Of a stretch of 64,000 nt of DNA, positions 1 through 11,096 are shown one piece after another. The notes beneath the pieces are model-generated. The model was not told the origin of the DNA and made no database searches. It saw only the letters and a program-made list of their open reading frames with translations. The stretch comes from Obelidium mucronatum (Eukaryota; Chytridiomycota; Chytridiomycetes; Chytridiales; Chytriomycetaceae). The translations under genes and the position numbers were made by a program. Numbering within the stretch: the stretch's first letter is position 1; each line of letters starts with the position of its first letter. Where the stretch lies: contig JAIVFH010000007.1 in the NCBI GenBank assembly GCA_025765595.1, forward strand, positions 434,001 to 498,000, in the 5' to 3' direction.

Positions 1-1120
1 CAGCCGCTGCATCGCTACTTTCAGAAAACTTAGGGTCTTCCTTAGTACTGGGATTGCCACTGCCAACATTGTCAAAACCAAAGTATGCCGGAAACATGCG
101 ATGTGGAGAATATGGCACTATATCGTCTTCTATTCCCTTACTCAAGTGGGCTCCTCCGGTAACTTGGATCGTTGCTCCTGTGATGTAAGATGCGCCTGGT
201 GAAAGCAAAAACGCGATTGTAGATGCCACTTCAGCTTCTGTCCCCAACCTTCCAGCGGGATTCATGTAGTGCGTTTTCGCCGTGTGAGTCCTTTTTTTTT
301 TCAGGGCATTACTTTAAAAAACCTCACAACAACATATATACACGAGCGCGCACCTTATAACCTCGGTATATTTACTTATTCCACTTCCCAAAATAGTCCC
401 AGGCGCGACACAATTGACGCGTATTCCATGAGACCCCCATTCTTGAGCAAGAGTCTTTGTCAGATTTTCGACACCCGCACGAGCGGCAGCAGTATGCGCC
501 ATGAATAACTTTCCATTTCGAACATCAGCAATCACGTTTACAATGGCGAGTGGTGTGGGATGAGCGTCATGGCGGTGAGTGGATTCCATTGCTTTGATGA
601 TGTTCCAGGTTCCATTCAGATTTAAGTCAATAACTGCGCGCCATCCATTGTCTGATATGTTTTCAGCAGGGGAAGGAAACTGTGTTGAAGTGTTTTTTCC
701 CCGTATTCTTGAGGGTAGCTTTCATACACCTTAGAAAAACACACTCAACTTGACCTCCAGCATTATTCACAAGCCCATCAAACGCGCCATATTTATCTAC
801 AAGGGCCGCAACAACTTCTGTGACTTGCTTCGGGTTCCGAATGTCCAGTTCAACAATGTCGCAGAGCCTTCCAGGAACAGTCAGGATTTCCGCTTGAACT
901 CTCAAAAGATTCTCCTTGTTTCTTCCCGCGATGAAAACATGTGCTCCGAGCGAAGCCAGTTCGTGGGCAGTGCAGCGTCCGATTCCTGAACCGCCTTAAA
1001 AAAAAACATAAATGAATTTCTGGAAAGACCCACATGATAAGAAAAATAATAAATACCGCCAGTGATTAGAATTCGCTGTTTTAAAAAGAGGTCCTTTCGA
1101 AAACATGAAGTGTACGTCAT
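1..1120 (-). CDS. Peroxisomal trans-2-enoyl-CoA reductase-like SDR (3' end outside window)
   Basis: Four exons on the minus strand: 1120-1057, 994-750, 679-354 and 290 to beyond base 1. All introns are GT-AG and keep phase. The N-terminus joins across intron 1 into TGGGSGIG, the NADP-binding glycine motif of classical short-chain dehydrogenases. NNAGGQF followed by SPAENISDNGW, then NCVAPGTI and LLSPGASYITG, are the landmarks I know from PECR, which reduces trans-2-enoyl-CoA in peroxisomal chain elongation. The usual YxxxK active-site block reads TAAARAG, as I recall for PECR, so the catalytic residue is not the textbook one. The C-terminus, where a peroxisomal signal would sit, lies outside the window. 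Family assignment is good; substrate and organelle are inferred. Confidence 0.8.
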
Positions 1121-1162
1121 GGCTTTTTTTTTAAATAATTGTTTATTGCAAATAAAATTAAA

Positions 1163-2304
1163 ATGGTTTGTAGCTTTCGCTCTCTATCCCGCTTACCCCT
1201 CGTTCTTTTTCTTATTTGCGAACTGACTCCTCGTTTTTATTTTGTCCATTTAGGGTGGAGGTACTACTTATACGGTCTGAAAGGTCCAAACCCTTTTAAC
1301 TACCACACAAACTTCAAAAGGCGGACTCGTAATCCTCAAACACAAATCATGGCACGTGTACAATGAAAAAAACCGGGAAAAGGTCAGAAAAGACGAAGAA
1401 AAGGCCCAAAAGGAACTTGATGAGAAGAAGCAGCGAAGTGTCAAAGCAGTTGAGTTCAAAAACAAAACGGTTGATTTTTCGACTCAAAGGTCAAACATAT
1501 CTTGGATTATAGGATCAGGAGTATCGGTTAGAGGTTCTGAGATCAAAGAGCTCAACGAGGAAGCGAAAGGACACGGAGGTGGATGATAGTGCTGATCATG
1601 ACCCAAAGGATTTTGTCTCTGCAGGAAAAGAAGGGGTGCATCTCAATTTGTTTGGAGATTTAGAATCTGTAAGTTGTTCAACTTACTGTTTGGTTGTTGT
1701 TCTTTGAACTTCACGCTTTAGAAAAAAGGCGACGGGAAAAATACTGAACATGAAGCAGAAAAGGCAGCAGAAAAGCAGAAGTTTGAAAAACAATTCACAA
1801 TGTATTTGGGACAAGAGGTTGGAAAAGATGGCGCCCCGGTTATTCCTTGGTATGCGAAAGAATCAAGTTCGGTTCAAGATAAGCTTGGAATAAAGAGGTT
1901 AGTGTTTTATACAGCTCGAGTAACATTTTACTTCCTTATGCAATTCCCCACAACTCAGGGTAAAAACCGAGCAATTCGAAGATCCAGCCGCAAAATTTAT
2001 TTCGAATCCCACCCACGAAGATAATCAAATCGACTCCAATCCCTCCAAGAAGAAGGATCATAAAAGGAAAAAGGAAAAGAAGGAGTCAAAAAAGCACCAT
2101 CGACACCACACAACATCCCCACCCCCGATCTCAAAAGGAAAGTCTATTGAAGAACTGAGAGCCGAAAGACTAGCCCGCGAGAAACGCGAACGAGTTCGAG
2201 TTCAGGAAGAAATCTTTCTTCCTTCTTCAGCAGTTGTTTCTGATAGAGATCGAAGCTACAATTCGGCTTTTAATCCTGAGTTTGTGAGGAATAAACGACG
2301 ATGA
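1163..2304 (+). CDS. LENG1-like Cir_N-domain protein
   Basis: Proposed exons: 1163-1165, 1254-1260, 1321-1469, 1513-1668, 1722-1897 and 1959-2304, giving 278 residues in one frame. The first exon is only the ATG and the second is a 7-base microexon; together they yield an MGGGGL start, which fits the glycine-rich start of Cir_N proteins. After it come KSWHVYNEKN and REKVRKDEEKA (Cir_N core), EYRLEVLRSKS, then YLGQ with PWY, a lysine/histidine-rich tract, LRAERLAREKRERV and YNSAFNPEF. That order matches leukocyte receptor cluster member 1, a nuclear protein of the Cir_N group that also contains splicing factor Cwc25. The function is not firmly known. The first two exons are inference from splice signals; the rest is well supported. 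Confidence 0.75.
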
Positions 2305-2476
2305 AAACAGAAACAAATTACTGCCAACACAAATTTGTCAATATCTCTTTACTACTTTTTTTTCATAACCATTATAAGTCGAAAACACATTATTCAAAAA
2401 AAGAACACGATAACGCAAACCCAACACTATTTTTTCTCTCATTAAACGTCTATGGCGACTTATCTTTGTTGTACTT

Positions 2477-4470
2477 TCATTCTTCCCCAACCTGATGATA
2501 TCCTTTCATTTCGGCTTCAGTAGCAATAGTAAGAGACAGCTTCTCTTCAAGAAGCCTAACCTTCAATTCCAATAATTCAATCTTTCTCTGCTCCTCAATG
2601 GAAGGAACTTCAATGTTGTGATAATTTTGATTATGATGATGATGTTGGTTATTATAAGAAGAAGGTGTGCAAATGCCTGTGCTGTATCCATCATCTGGAT
2701 GCTGCTGATTTCTTGTTTCGGTAGGAGGGGCTTGTACTTCATAGTCGCGGGGGTATGGTTTGTGGTGTTCCGAAAGTGGAGGTGCGTGCTGATTTGCATA
2801 CCATTGGCGTTGATGCTGCTGCTCTTCCTGCTGCTGGGGCGGTGGTTGCTGATACTGTTGTTGGAGTTGGGCATGGTTGGGGTCAAGGTTTTGGTGCTGT
2901 TGGTGGCGCTGAGGAATCATGGACTGATGAGATACAGGGGGCATATACCCTCGCTGTTCATACTCTGGTACATGAGGCGAGACATAATCATGTCGAAGGT
3001 GACTGAACGCCTTACTTGGCTCATTTTGGGGACCAATAAAATTCCTTGACGGCGCCCCAACTACAATCACAGCTGATGTTGGGGTATGATAACTTCGGTG
3101 CGAAACCGGTGTTGAAGGTATTGATGGCGTTGGAATTGCTGTGGATCTCCGAACAGAGTCAGTGTTCCGAAATGACTCTGCATTGTTTTCAGCAGCGGCA
3201 GCGGCGGCAACGAGGTTAAGGAGTGGATCCCCGTCCTTTTTTGGATGAGCATGTCCATGTTGGGGAAAGTTTTGGAACCGTTTGTAGCCTTTTGGTGGCT
3301 CGCTTGAAGGGATTTGTATATGTGGGGGGTAATATCTAGTACGTTGTGGATTTCCAGAATGATTTTCATAATAGCCGTGTTGTGGGTGTGGGTTCTGATC
3401 AGAGCGCGAAGGCGCATGGTTGTGGAGTGTGGAGGCACGTGGAGGTGGGGGGCTGTTAGACAAATATGTCGAATAGTGGGGCGGACGTTGATATTCGTTG
3501 TATTGGCCCGGAGACTGTTTTTCTTCTTGAAGATGGCCTTCGCGCAGCTCGTGGCGATCAAATGCAAGGGGCTCATACTTGTGACTATGCCTCTCGCCTG
3601 GCATCTGACCTTCACGATGCTGAGAAGTGGCTATTGGGTTCACCAAGCTTGCACTCGATTCCCCTTTCTTTGATTCCGTCTCTAGTTTTTGCTTTTTGGT
3701 GGGCTTGGGTGGTTGGGAGGCGAAAATGAGGGTTAGGGGGAGATGGCGATATCCACACTTTGCACACCTGAGGGGGCAACTCATCGCACTCGTGATCTAA
3801 TAGTTTCGTGCGATGCTTAAACTCTGCAGAGTGATTAGTTCTTGTGACAAGAGACTTTGGCAAAAAACGCCCCACTGGCACTCACTTCGAAGACACGAAA
3901 AACACTCATAGGACGTTGCACCAATGGCCGACAGTCTCTCTTCCTCCAGCTTGAAAGCAGTACTTGGCTTTTCGACAGTCTCTGGAAAGCCAAATCTCTG
4001 AGCCGTTGCGTGTATCTTCCGATGTCGCTGAAATTCATCGTTTCGCCCAAAGGCCTTCTTGCAATACTCGCAGTGGAATCGCTTCACGCCATGGACCGAC
4101 TTGATGTGTCGACTGAGGTGATCGGCACGGCTGAGCTCTGCAGGTGTAGCGTTAGCTGTCAGTATAGAGCCTCCACAGGGACTCAACTGGCTTTGCACAC
4201 GGGACACTCATGGCCACCCTGATCGCCTCTTTTCCTTTGAGTTTGTGCCTTGGTGATACTGGCGTTTGAGCCAGTGGTTGCCATGGCCAGCGGAGGCCTC
4301 ACAGTGGAGTTTGTCTTTGCCGGATATGGCTTTGCAACGCCAGGCTTTGGTGCAGAATTCACAGGCCGTGGCGCAACGTGAGCTTCGAATTCTCTTTTGA
4401 CTTCGACCTTGACTTGAGCGTCATTGGTCGAGGTGGTCGTGGGGGCAAGTGCGGGGTTAACTGGAGGCAT
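2477..4470 (-). CDS. C2H2 zinc-finger transcription factor with Gln/His-rich tail
   Basis: Exons 4470-4188, 4137-3886, 3823-3768 and 3703-2477 keep phase and give 605 residues. The fingers lie near residues 87-165. The first is CPVCKAKLSRADHLSRHIKS with its final His after it, formed across intron 1. The second starts FHCEYCKKAFGRNDEF. A weaker third (ECFSCLRKFKHRTKLLDHEC) is formed across intron 2. A basic PTKKQK segment and a long disordered region rich in Gln, His, Pro and Ser follow, ending in a short leucine-rich helix that could dimerise (about residues 575-600). This is the usual layout of a sequence-specific fungal regulator; no target can be named. The 56-base exon 3 and the third finger are the least certain parts. 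Confidence 0.72.
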
Positions 4471-4552
4471 GGGGGGAATGAAAAACAAATTTTATCGGTA
4501 AGTAACATTACATCCCAATCACGCTGTTTGACCCTACTATCGGCCACCATCA

Positions 4553-5758
4553 CTAAACTCGAGGCATTTCAATGGTATCAGGAGTTACGCCATGGTCAAC
4601 TATGAATGCAAGCACCTGGTCGTGGAAAAACTGAAGCCAGTCATCAGGACAAACTCCACAGGTGTATCCAAGCAGCCAAACCCATCGAGATACACCTCCA
4701 GATACGTAGTCCGCTTTACACTTATCGAACGAGTATTCTTGGCTGCTGACACCTCCACGAAGCAAGGAAGAGTAATATTCCTCAATTAATTGATTCTCAC
4801 AACCTTTTCGCTCGTGTGGATACATGTGTGAAATCACGAATTGAGAACAATCCTGGGGACCAGATCCTACCCCCACGACTTCCCAATCCAAAAGTACCAA
4901 CGCATCTTCGGACTCTGTGGCTCCAGACTTCCACATCATATTTGCGGGATGATAGTCCCCGTGTACGAGAGAGAAACCATAATGGGAATCCTGAATACGG
5001 TTTTGAAACCCCGCCCAGGACACTTTACGGAAACTCGAATCCATGCACTCCACCAATCGCGCGTCCCATTTGACACCAGTTTTACCTGATGCAATCTTTT
5101 CTTTCATGGTTTCCCAATACGCTTGTGCTGCTAGTTGGTGTGCTGTCCATTCTTTCTCACCCCTCCCTTGCATCCATTCCACCCCTCTCAACCAAGAATA
5201 CCCCACAAGCGAGTCCCTTTCCTTCCAAAATCGCGCATGAAACCCAGCAGCAAGTCGAAAAGCATGCAATGCCACTCTCAAGGTAAGATCTTTTCTCTCA
5301 GTAGATTCATTCTTGCAACCTGTCAAAGCCTCCAAATCCTTTCCCCAATTATGAGGACTACATTGACCAAAACAATAACCGCTTTGAATATGAGACAAGG
5401 ACAGATCCTGCATCACAAGAAGCTTTTCTCCTGTTTCCAAATCTCCTTTAGAATAGTGAATTTTTGGAATGTACTTGTGGAGTGTTGAACCAAAGAACTT
5501 GTAAAAGAGAGCCTCTCGTGCGAGTTGTAGTGTCTTTGAGCGATCCAAGACTTCGGGGGATATTGATTTAACAATGAATGATGTGGTGGTGGTGGCGAGT
5601 TGAGTGCTTTCGGAGTCGATCGGGTGTTGTACTGTCAGCCGCTGCATTGATCCAGTGAGGCCGCCTGCATCTGAAATATAGTCGAGGGAAGCTAGTTGTG
5701 GATTCGAAATGCCCAAGTGTGCTCTGATGAATTCGGGTTGTGTGACGTCCTGAAGCAT
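4553..5758 (-). CDS. APH/CHK-type (aminoglycoside/choline kinase-like) kinase
   Basis: Single-exon gene, 401 residues from the first in-frame ATG. The middle carries SLVHGDYHPANMMW, the catalytic loop of the aminoglycoside phosphotransferase fold (Asp base, Asn metal ligand), followed by VLLDWEVVGVGSGPQD, the DxD/E metal-binding motif. The N-terminal part has SFIVKSISPE, with the ATP-binding lysine, and a REALFYKFF helix. The order resembles the ecdysteroid-kinase-like and CHK families, which phosphorylate small hydroxylated molecules. The substrate cannot be told. It ends 83 bases before the C2H2 gene start on the same strand. Confidence 0.72.
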   Translation of the reverse strand: MLQDVTQPEFIRAHLGISNPQLASLDYISDAGGLTGSMQRLTVQHPIDSESTQLATTTTSFIVKSISPEVLDRSKTLQLAREALFYKFFGSTLHKYIPKIHYSKGDLETGEKLLVMQDLSLSHIQSGYCFGQCSPHNWGKDLEALTGCKNESTERKDLTLRVALHAFRLAAGFHARFWKERDSLVGYSWLRGVEWMQGRGEKEWTAHQLAAQAYWETMKEKIASGKTGVKWDARLVECMDSSFRKVSWAGFQNRIQDSHYGFSLVHGDYHPANMMWKSGATESEDALVLLDWEVVGVGSGPQDCSQFVISHMYPHERKGCENQLIEEYYSSLLRGGVSSQEYSFDKCKADYVSGGVSRWVWLLGYTCGVCPDDWLQFFHDQVLAFIVDHGVTPDTIEMPRV

Positions 5759-6885
5759 TGTCCTGTATATGGCTTTCGAAAGGACGCAGGCACAATGAGG
5801 ATCACGGATGGCACATAAGAGAGCAAATTGGAATGAAAACAATGAGTACAAACCGTGTTGATTGGGCTGGTGACAAGTGGGTTCTTGCTTTTTCTGTTCG
5901 TCGCGTATCCCACGAAAAACGCTTTTCTATTTATTTTTATTATTTGTTGCAACTTGCATCTCCTTAGAAATGGATCTGGCACCCAGCATATACCGGCGAC
6001 TGGTTGAAAGAATCCTGCTCTGCCAGTGTGGCAGTGCCAACTATATGTATCCATTCTCATCGATATGGTAGAAGAGCCGGGCTGCGACAATCTTCACTAC
6101 CAAGCACCCTCAGCATGGCGTGAGTTACACGAACCATCCATTGAGTGAGCGCGATCGGTTTATTCCGTCTGCGCGTATGGTGCGATCGCTACCACGATGG
6201 CACTGTTGGTGAAGTGCTCATCCTGGTAGTTTCCATCAAGTACAATATTGGTCAGGGGGAACACACTTGGCCTTTCGGCATCAGTGCTGCACGTTCGGCG
6301 CAATGGCTTTGAAGTGCGTGTTCGGGCCGCCTTCCCGTGGACTCGAGATGCAGCAGTTAGGCGCGTAAGCTTCACTATGTGCACTTCTATCCCGCTATAT
6401 TGCAAGATTGGATCATCGATTTGATTCTTGCTGAGTCTGTATCCGTTTATTGGTTTGACGTATGAGGGTGGTTGGTGGCGGTATATGCTACGAGTTCTAC
6501 AATAATGAAGTAGTCTGATAAGTAAAGATCAGATAGTGGAAACTCAAGGGAAAATATATGGACTGTCTTCGGGATTTCCTGGGTGCGCGAGGTTAGAATC
6601 CCTTGGATATCCATCTTTCACTATGATTTTTGTGTCTTCTAGAAGTTAGGAGCACCGACGACACCATCCACATTTGCATTGAATCGTTATACCTCGCTGA
6701 AGAATCGCCATTTAGCCACTGTAACACCAAAACATCGTATCGACATCGCTAATTTCGAAGCTGCAACAATCATAAAATCACACGAGAAAAAATTGATTGC
6801 GGATCCACATTGTGCTGTTGGCCATTGTTCAGATCATTGTTCAAAATTTCCTTCACAACATATCAGCATTGACAGCATTTCACAC
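5759..6885. other. Intergenic region, no gene recognised
   Basis: About 1.1 kb between the divergent kinase and GT8-like genes. An uninterrupted minus-strand stretch lies at 6160-6405 (81 codons from a TTG, stop at 6160). It has no ATG start, no recognisable domain and no flanking exon that I could join to it. The region should hold both promoters, but I see no convincing TATA box or repeat. Confidence 0.4.
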
Positions 6886-8106
6886 ATGAGCGACTCGGAT
6901 TATCAATCACTCGAGAATAATTCCCCAGAGATTGCAAAGCCCAATGATAATACTTCCAAGCTGAAATCATCCCGAACGAAAACTATCCTTGCGATTACTG
7001 CACTCATAGTGTTATCATGCGCACACGGAATAATCAGCTTCATTCTCTCCTGTTACAGTTGTGGGGAATCCAGCATTGCGCACCACCAACCAGTCCAATT
7101 TGATTTCCATCCCCCACACCCAAAAGACCAACAAGAATCTGTTTTGAAATCAGCAATTATTACAATCTATCCAGCAAACGAATCAAGAACAAGCATTTCG
7201 TCTGATCTTGACTTCAAAAACACACTCATGTTGGCGTATTCCATTTTACATAACCCCAACACGCGACTTTCAAAATCTGATTTACTAGAAACAGAGCTCA
7301 TTGTTGCATATACTGGAAATCTTTCTCTCGCGAAGCAGAATTTATTGTTTAGTCTTGGTGTAACGCGATTACTTCCACTCCCAACCCTTGAAATAGTGCA
7401 AGGCACCAACCTCACCTCGGACGAACATTCATTTAAACCATGCCCAGAAAATTCTTGTTTCTCAAAGCTCTACTTATTTGGTTTGGAAGGACGCTACAAA
7501 AGGATCTTGTATTTGGATCCCGCTGTTCTTCCTTTAAAGCCACTCTCGACAATCTTGAATGATCCAATAATCCGAACGAAATCATCACGCAATTTATTTG
7601 CTTCCGTTCAAGCTCTGGGGATGACGGAGGGTGTTTTCGATTCCAGCATGATGCTGTTTACACCGAGTTTGAAAACATTCCATCGATTAATGAATCAAGT
7701 AGCAGCAGGAAAAACAGCGAAATTTCCGTTATTCTATCGGGATCAAGGGTTATTGAATCTTTATTTTGCTGGGGGTGCCGCGTCTGATACGGGACGCATA
7801 ACATCTTGTCACCCCTGGACACGCCTCCCTTCCGAATACCACACACAGCAACCACAACTCCGAGATGCAACAATCTTGAAGAATTCAGTTACAATCAATC
7901 ATTTGTTTTGGAGTGTGAAAAGCATCGAAAATAGTCCCATCCATCAAGTCTTTGAATCCTGGCGACAACAGATGCTGGACCTACACAGACATCTCGAACA
8001 AACTTTATCATCATCATCAATTACCATCAATCACCAAAAACTCAGCCAAAACCAGAAAACATTTCCCCACCAGCACCAAAACCACCCTCCTCAAACGTCT
8101 CACTGA
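6886..8106 (+). CDS. GT8-like (glycogenin-related) type II membrane glycosyltransferase
   Basis: 406 residues from the first in-frame ATG. A single hydrophobic segment (about residues 33-55, TILAITALIVLS and onward) preceded by basic residues suggests a type II Golgi or ER anchor. The luminal part has GT8 landmarks: a tolerated YKRILYLDPAVLPL in the place of the DxD motif (here D-P-A, lacking the second Asp), FDSSMMLFTPS and DQGLLNLYF. GT8 enzymes use UDP-sugars; loss of the second Asp makes activity uncertain. The last 45 or so residues become low-complexity His/Gln/Ser, while another frame over the same bases gives a proline-rich linker leading into the GT34-like domain. The true protein may therefore continue into the next entry. 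Confidence 0.65.
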   Translation: MSDSDYQSLENNSPEIAKPNDNTSKLKSSRTKTILAITALIVLSCAHGIISFILSCYSCGESSIAHHQPVQFDFHPPHPKDQQESVLKSAIITIYPANESRTSISSDLDFKNTLMLAYSILHNPNTRLSKSDLLETELIVAYTGNLSLAKQNLLFSLGVTRLLPLPTLEIVQGTNLTSDEHSFKPCPENSCFSKLYLFGLEGRYKRILYLDPAVLPLKPLSTILNDPIIRTKSSRNLFASVQALGMTEGVFDSSMMLFTPSLKTFHRLMNQVAAGKTAKFPLFYRDQGLLNLYFAGGAASDTGRITSCHPWTRLPSEYHTQQPQLRDATILKNSVTINHLFWSVKSIENSPIHQVFESWRQQMLDLHRHLEQTLSSSSITINHQKLSQNQKTFPHQHQNHPPQTSH

Positions 8107-8135
8107 CTCCTCCTACCCAGTGGCCCCCCAAAACA

Positions 8136-8862
8136 ATGACCCCCAACATCCCCACATCCTGGCGAAACCTCAACCTCCTCCTCGAAACCAACACCCTCAC
8201 CACCCGAATCGTCATCCACACACTCCTAACCAAAGAAAACCGCGACGCACCAAGCCCGCACGCGCTCCGGGTCCTCCAAAACCGTAACCGATACATCCAA
8301 AAACACCCTGCCATCGCATACCACTTTTTCCAAAACGATTCCCACGCGGCTGTGTCGCCTGTTTGGCAGAAGGCGTATGACGCCGAGTTGTTGTTGGGGG
8401 AGTTTGATTGGGTGTGGTTGTTGGATGCTGGAGACGCGTTTATCATGAATGATGCGGTTGATTTGCGGGTTCTGTTGGGTACGTTGTTGAGGGAGGCGAA
8501 AGTACCAGAATCGCGGGGAGATTGATATTGTGATGGGGACGGATATGAATGGGTTGAATGCGGGGTCGTTTTTCATTCGGGCTTCCGAATGGAGTCGTGA
8601 CAAGTTTATTCCGGCTTGGAAGGCGTATGAAAAGGTTAATAATGAGCAGTGGGCGATTTGGGAGATGATGAGGTTGAATCAAGTGGATATTCAGAAACAC
8701 ATGTTTCAGCTCGATTATAGCCGTAAGAGGCTCTTTAATTCGTACACGTTTGGTGCGTTTCCGTTTCAAGAGGGGGATTTTGTTGTTCATGCTCCGAGTC
8801 TTGGTGCGAAAGGGTTGAGTGATTTCTTGAAGGAAAAGAACTTGAAGGAAGTTAAAAAATAA
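8136..8862 (+). CDS. GT34-like (GMA12/MNN10) glycosyltransferase domain, frame broken
   Basis: The first part (8136-8525) holds SPVWQKAYDAELLL and FDWVWLLDAGDAFIMN, with the DxD-type metal motif of the GMA12/MNN10 alpha-galactosyl/mannosyltransferase family. The second part, in another frame (to 8862), holds EIDIVMGTDMNGLNAGSFFI and WSRDKFIPAWKAY, the NxGxFxIR block of the same family. The frames meet at the AAA run at 8499-8501, where one base too many would explain the break. No signal anchor precedes the ATG at 8136, unusual for the family. The reading frame is open upstream to about 7965, so this domain may be the C-terminal half of the gene starting at 6886. Family call fairly good; gene limits uncertain. 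Confidence 0.6.
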
Positions 8863-9028
8863 ATAAAAACATGAATATTATTTATATAAAAACAAAGAAT
8901 TCAGTAGTATTCAAGTTCAGTTTTGGAAAATTACAAAATGTATTTTTATTTGTTTAATACCAAGAATATATTCTTTTGAAAACCATAGAGGAAAAGAGAG
9001 ACGACGCAAGTCCCGACATTTGCCCTTA

Positions 9029-10667
9029 TCAACATCCTCCAACAAACCATTTGGAGTAGGTAAGGAAGCTGTTGGCATAGTAAGCACACAAGTAAGTGAC
9101 ACCAGCCGCACAAGTAGTTGCACCGTTAGCGGAACAGCTTTGACCTTCTGGAGACGAAGCAGCGGTAGTAGTAGTAGTCGCAGGCTTGCTTGTTGTGGTT
9201 GTGGTTGTGATTGTAGACTTTGAGGTGGTGGTCTTTGTGGTTGGAAGCAGCTGTTGTAGTCGTAGTTGTAATCGTGGTTGATTTGGTTGGGATAGTGGTT
9301 GTAGTGGTGGTGGTGGTTGATGATGTGCTTGGTTTGGCTGTGGTAGTAGTAGTAGTTGTGGTGGTGGAGCTTGACTTGGCTGTAGTGGTAGTGGCACCAC
9401 CGCAGGCACCAACCGCATTCCAGACGTCGGCAGTTCCTGGAACATCCGATTGAGCGGCCCACCACTTTGCAACATAGTTGAAATTGTTGTAAGACACTTG
9501 CGCTCCACCATTGTATGGAGCAGCATTCGTCCAAGCCGCGTAACAGTTGGAAGCAGGAGTAGTAGTCGTAGTAGTAGTCTTTGTGCTTGTAACTGGGCTA
9601 AAAGTCTTGGTAGCAGTGGTAGCAGATGTAGCTTGAGACTGGTTACCAAGCCCCGCAATAATAGCTTTCGCATACGCACCGGAAGCAGCATTCAAACCAT
9701 CCACATTCCCACGAACGTCAGCCCCAACAACCCAGAACGACACCCAAGAAATATAACTCGTTGCAGCCGCAAAGTTTGCCATTTGAGTCGCATCTGCAAG
9801 TGTAAAGACTTCCTTCACGTCATCGTTGATTCCAATCATGGCACACATTCCAATAGAATCCACCAGGCTTCCTACTTGCGCAAAAGTCCCCTGTGTCGCA
9901 GAGATGGCGTATTGACCCATCAAACTTTTTCCGTTGGCGTCAAAGTAAGGAATGTTCTCATAATAATCCATCACCATGATATTCAAAATATCAATCTTGA
10001 CCTTGTTTTTGGCAGCGTTTTGAACCAAGTTGATACCCCCTGCATCAAGACCATCGGTCTGCACGGGAAGCGTGTACGAGATTTTGAGGTTGGGTTGCTT
10101 GGCTTGCATGATTGCGATGGCTTGGTTTCTGATTTCAACGGATTGGAGGTTTTTGAGGGATTCGCCTTCAATGTCGAAATCGGCCCAGTTGACGTTGTAG
10201 GTGTTGAGGACGTTTAGGTAGGTGTTGGCGAGGGTGGTGGCGTCTTTGGCGACGACGCCGAGTTCGGTTCCGGCGGCGCCTCCGAAGGAAATGCTCACGT
10301 CGCCTCCGAAAGCCTGTTTTTTTTTTGTTTTTTTGAACAACAAAAAATTAGAGTTATGAGAAATGCTTATTGATGTAAGGGCTTTTCTTTGTTTCTCTTG
10401 ACTTACTCTGATGGTGGCGATTCTGTCGGCGTACCACTTGCTGCTTGTGGAGATTCCATTCCATTGAGGGTTTCCGTTCCCATCAGCCGTCACAAACGCC
10501 AAGGTAAAGTGCTTGGTACCAGTTGCCTTGAAGTACGGCGTTGGGTCGTAGTTGGTTGTAGCGTCCAAGTATGGAGCAAAGATGACGCTTGAAGATCGTT
10601 TGCTGATTGGAGCAGCAGCTACAAGGGAGCTTACAATCAAGGCAACGATTCCTACAAGAAGTTGCAT
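9029..10667 (-). CDS. Secreted GH18 chitinase with CBM5/12-like and C-terminal Cys-rich binding modules
   Basis: Exons 10667-10407 and 10313-9029; about 514 residues once one frame break is allowed. A signal peptide (residues 1-19, MQLLVGIVALIVSSLVAAA) precedes the GH18 barrel. VSISFGGAAG is followed by NWADFDIEGES, with the DxDxE catalytic motif at about residues 132-136. After the barrel come a Thr-rich linker, a CBM5/12-like module (CYAAWTNAAPYNGG, WWAAQSDVPG), a second Thr-rich linker and a short Cys module (SCSANGATTC, YSKWFVGGC) that may bind chitin. The last module is in a different frame: the break lies in the Thr linker at about 9245, consistent with one surplus T. The protein should cleave chitin outside the cell or in the wall. 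Confidence 0.82.
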
Positions 10668-10756
10668 CTTTATCTTTCGGGTTTAATTGTTGCAAGGATA
10701 GAAGATGGGAGGGTATGCCGCTTTTAAAGGGAGGACTCAAAAAAAAAACAGCCCTT

Positions 10757-10798
10757 CACGTGTGGTCGTGTGACCTCATAAGCATGACAAATCACGTG
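10757..10798. promoter_or_regulatory. Two CACGTG E-boxes upstream of the chitinase gene
   Basis: Perfect palindromic E-boxes at 10757-10762 and 10793-10798, about 90 and 126 bases upstream of the chitinase ATG. The neighbouring gene encodes a bHLH factor whose basic region has the His/Glu/Arg set that reads CACGTG. The pairing is suggestive only. The second box lies inside the small open frame at 10784-11008. Confidence 0.4.
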
Positions 10799-11008
10799 TT
10801 GTCCACTTTGCCCCTCAACAACGACTTGTTGCAAAGCATTCAGGCGACAGCAGAAAGCGAAAAGGAAATTGTAATCCGGAGAGTTGATTTGAGCGGCTTG
10901 ATTTCAAATCAGTTGAATACATTGGCGCAAGGTGTGATATTACCCCGGATGAAAATTAAAGTGCTCTCTCCAGTACCATCGATTGATTTTGTGTGGGATG
11001 TTGGATGA
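10784..11008 (+). CDS. Small hypothetical protein (74 aa)
   Basis: An ATG-started frame of 74 codons ending in TGA between the chitinase promoter and the 3' end of the bHLH gene. The product begins MTNHVLSTLPLNNDLLQ and has no signal peptide, membrane segment or known motif. It overlaps a region that should act as the chitinase promoter. It could be chance; I see no flanking exon that would extend it. Confidence 0.25.
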   Translation: MTNHVLSTLPLNNDLLQSIQATAESEKEIVIRRVDLSGLISNQLNTLAQGVILPRMKIKVLSPVPSIDFVWDVG

Positions 11009-11096
11009 ATGGGGATATCAATACTTTTTATGATATGGTTGAAGAATTAATGAACTTTAAAGAAAAGTTTTATTACTCTTTTTTTTCCATCTTCAT

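Noticed and set aside
3067..3615. Alternative frames inside the Gln/His-rich exon of the C2H2 gene
   Set aside because: Shadow frames of a biased-composition exon; the main frame is contiguous with the zinc fingers by splicing.
6160..6405. Minus-strand open frame as a gene
   Set aside because: No ATG, no domain and no joinable exons; reported only as part of the intergenic entry.
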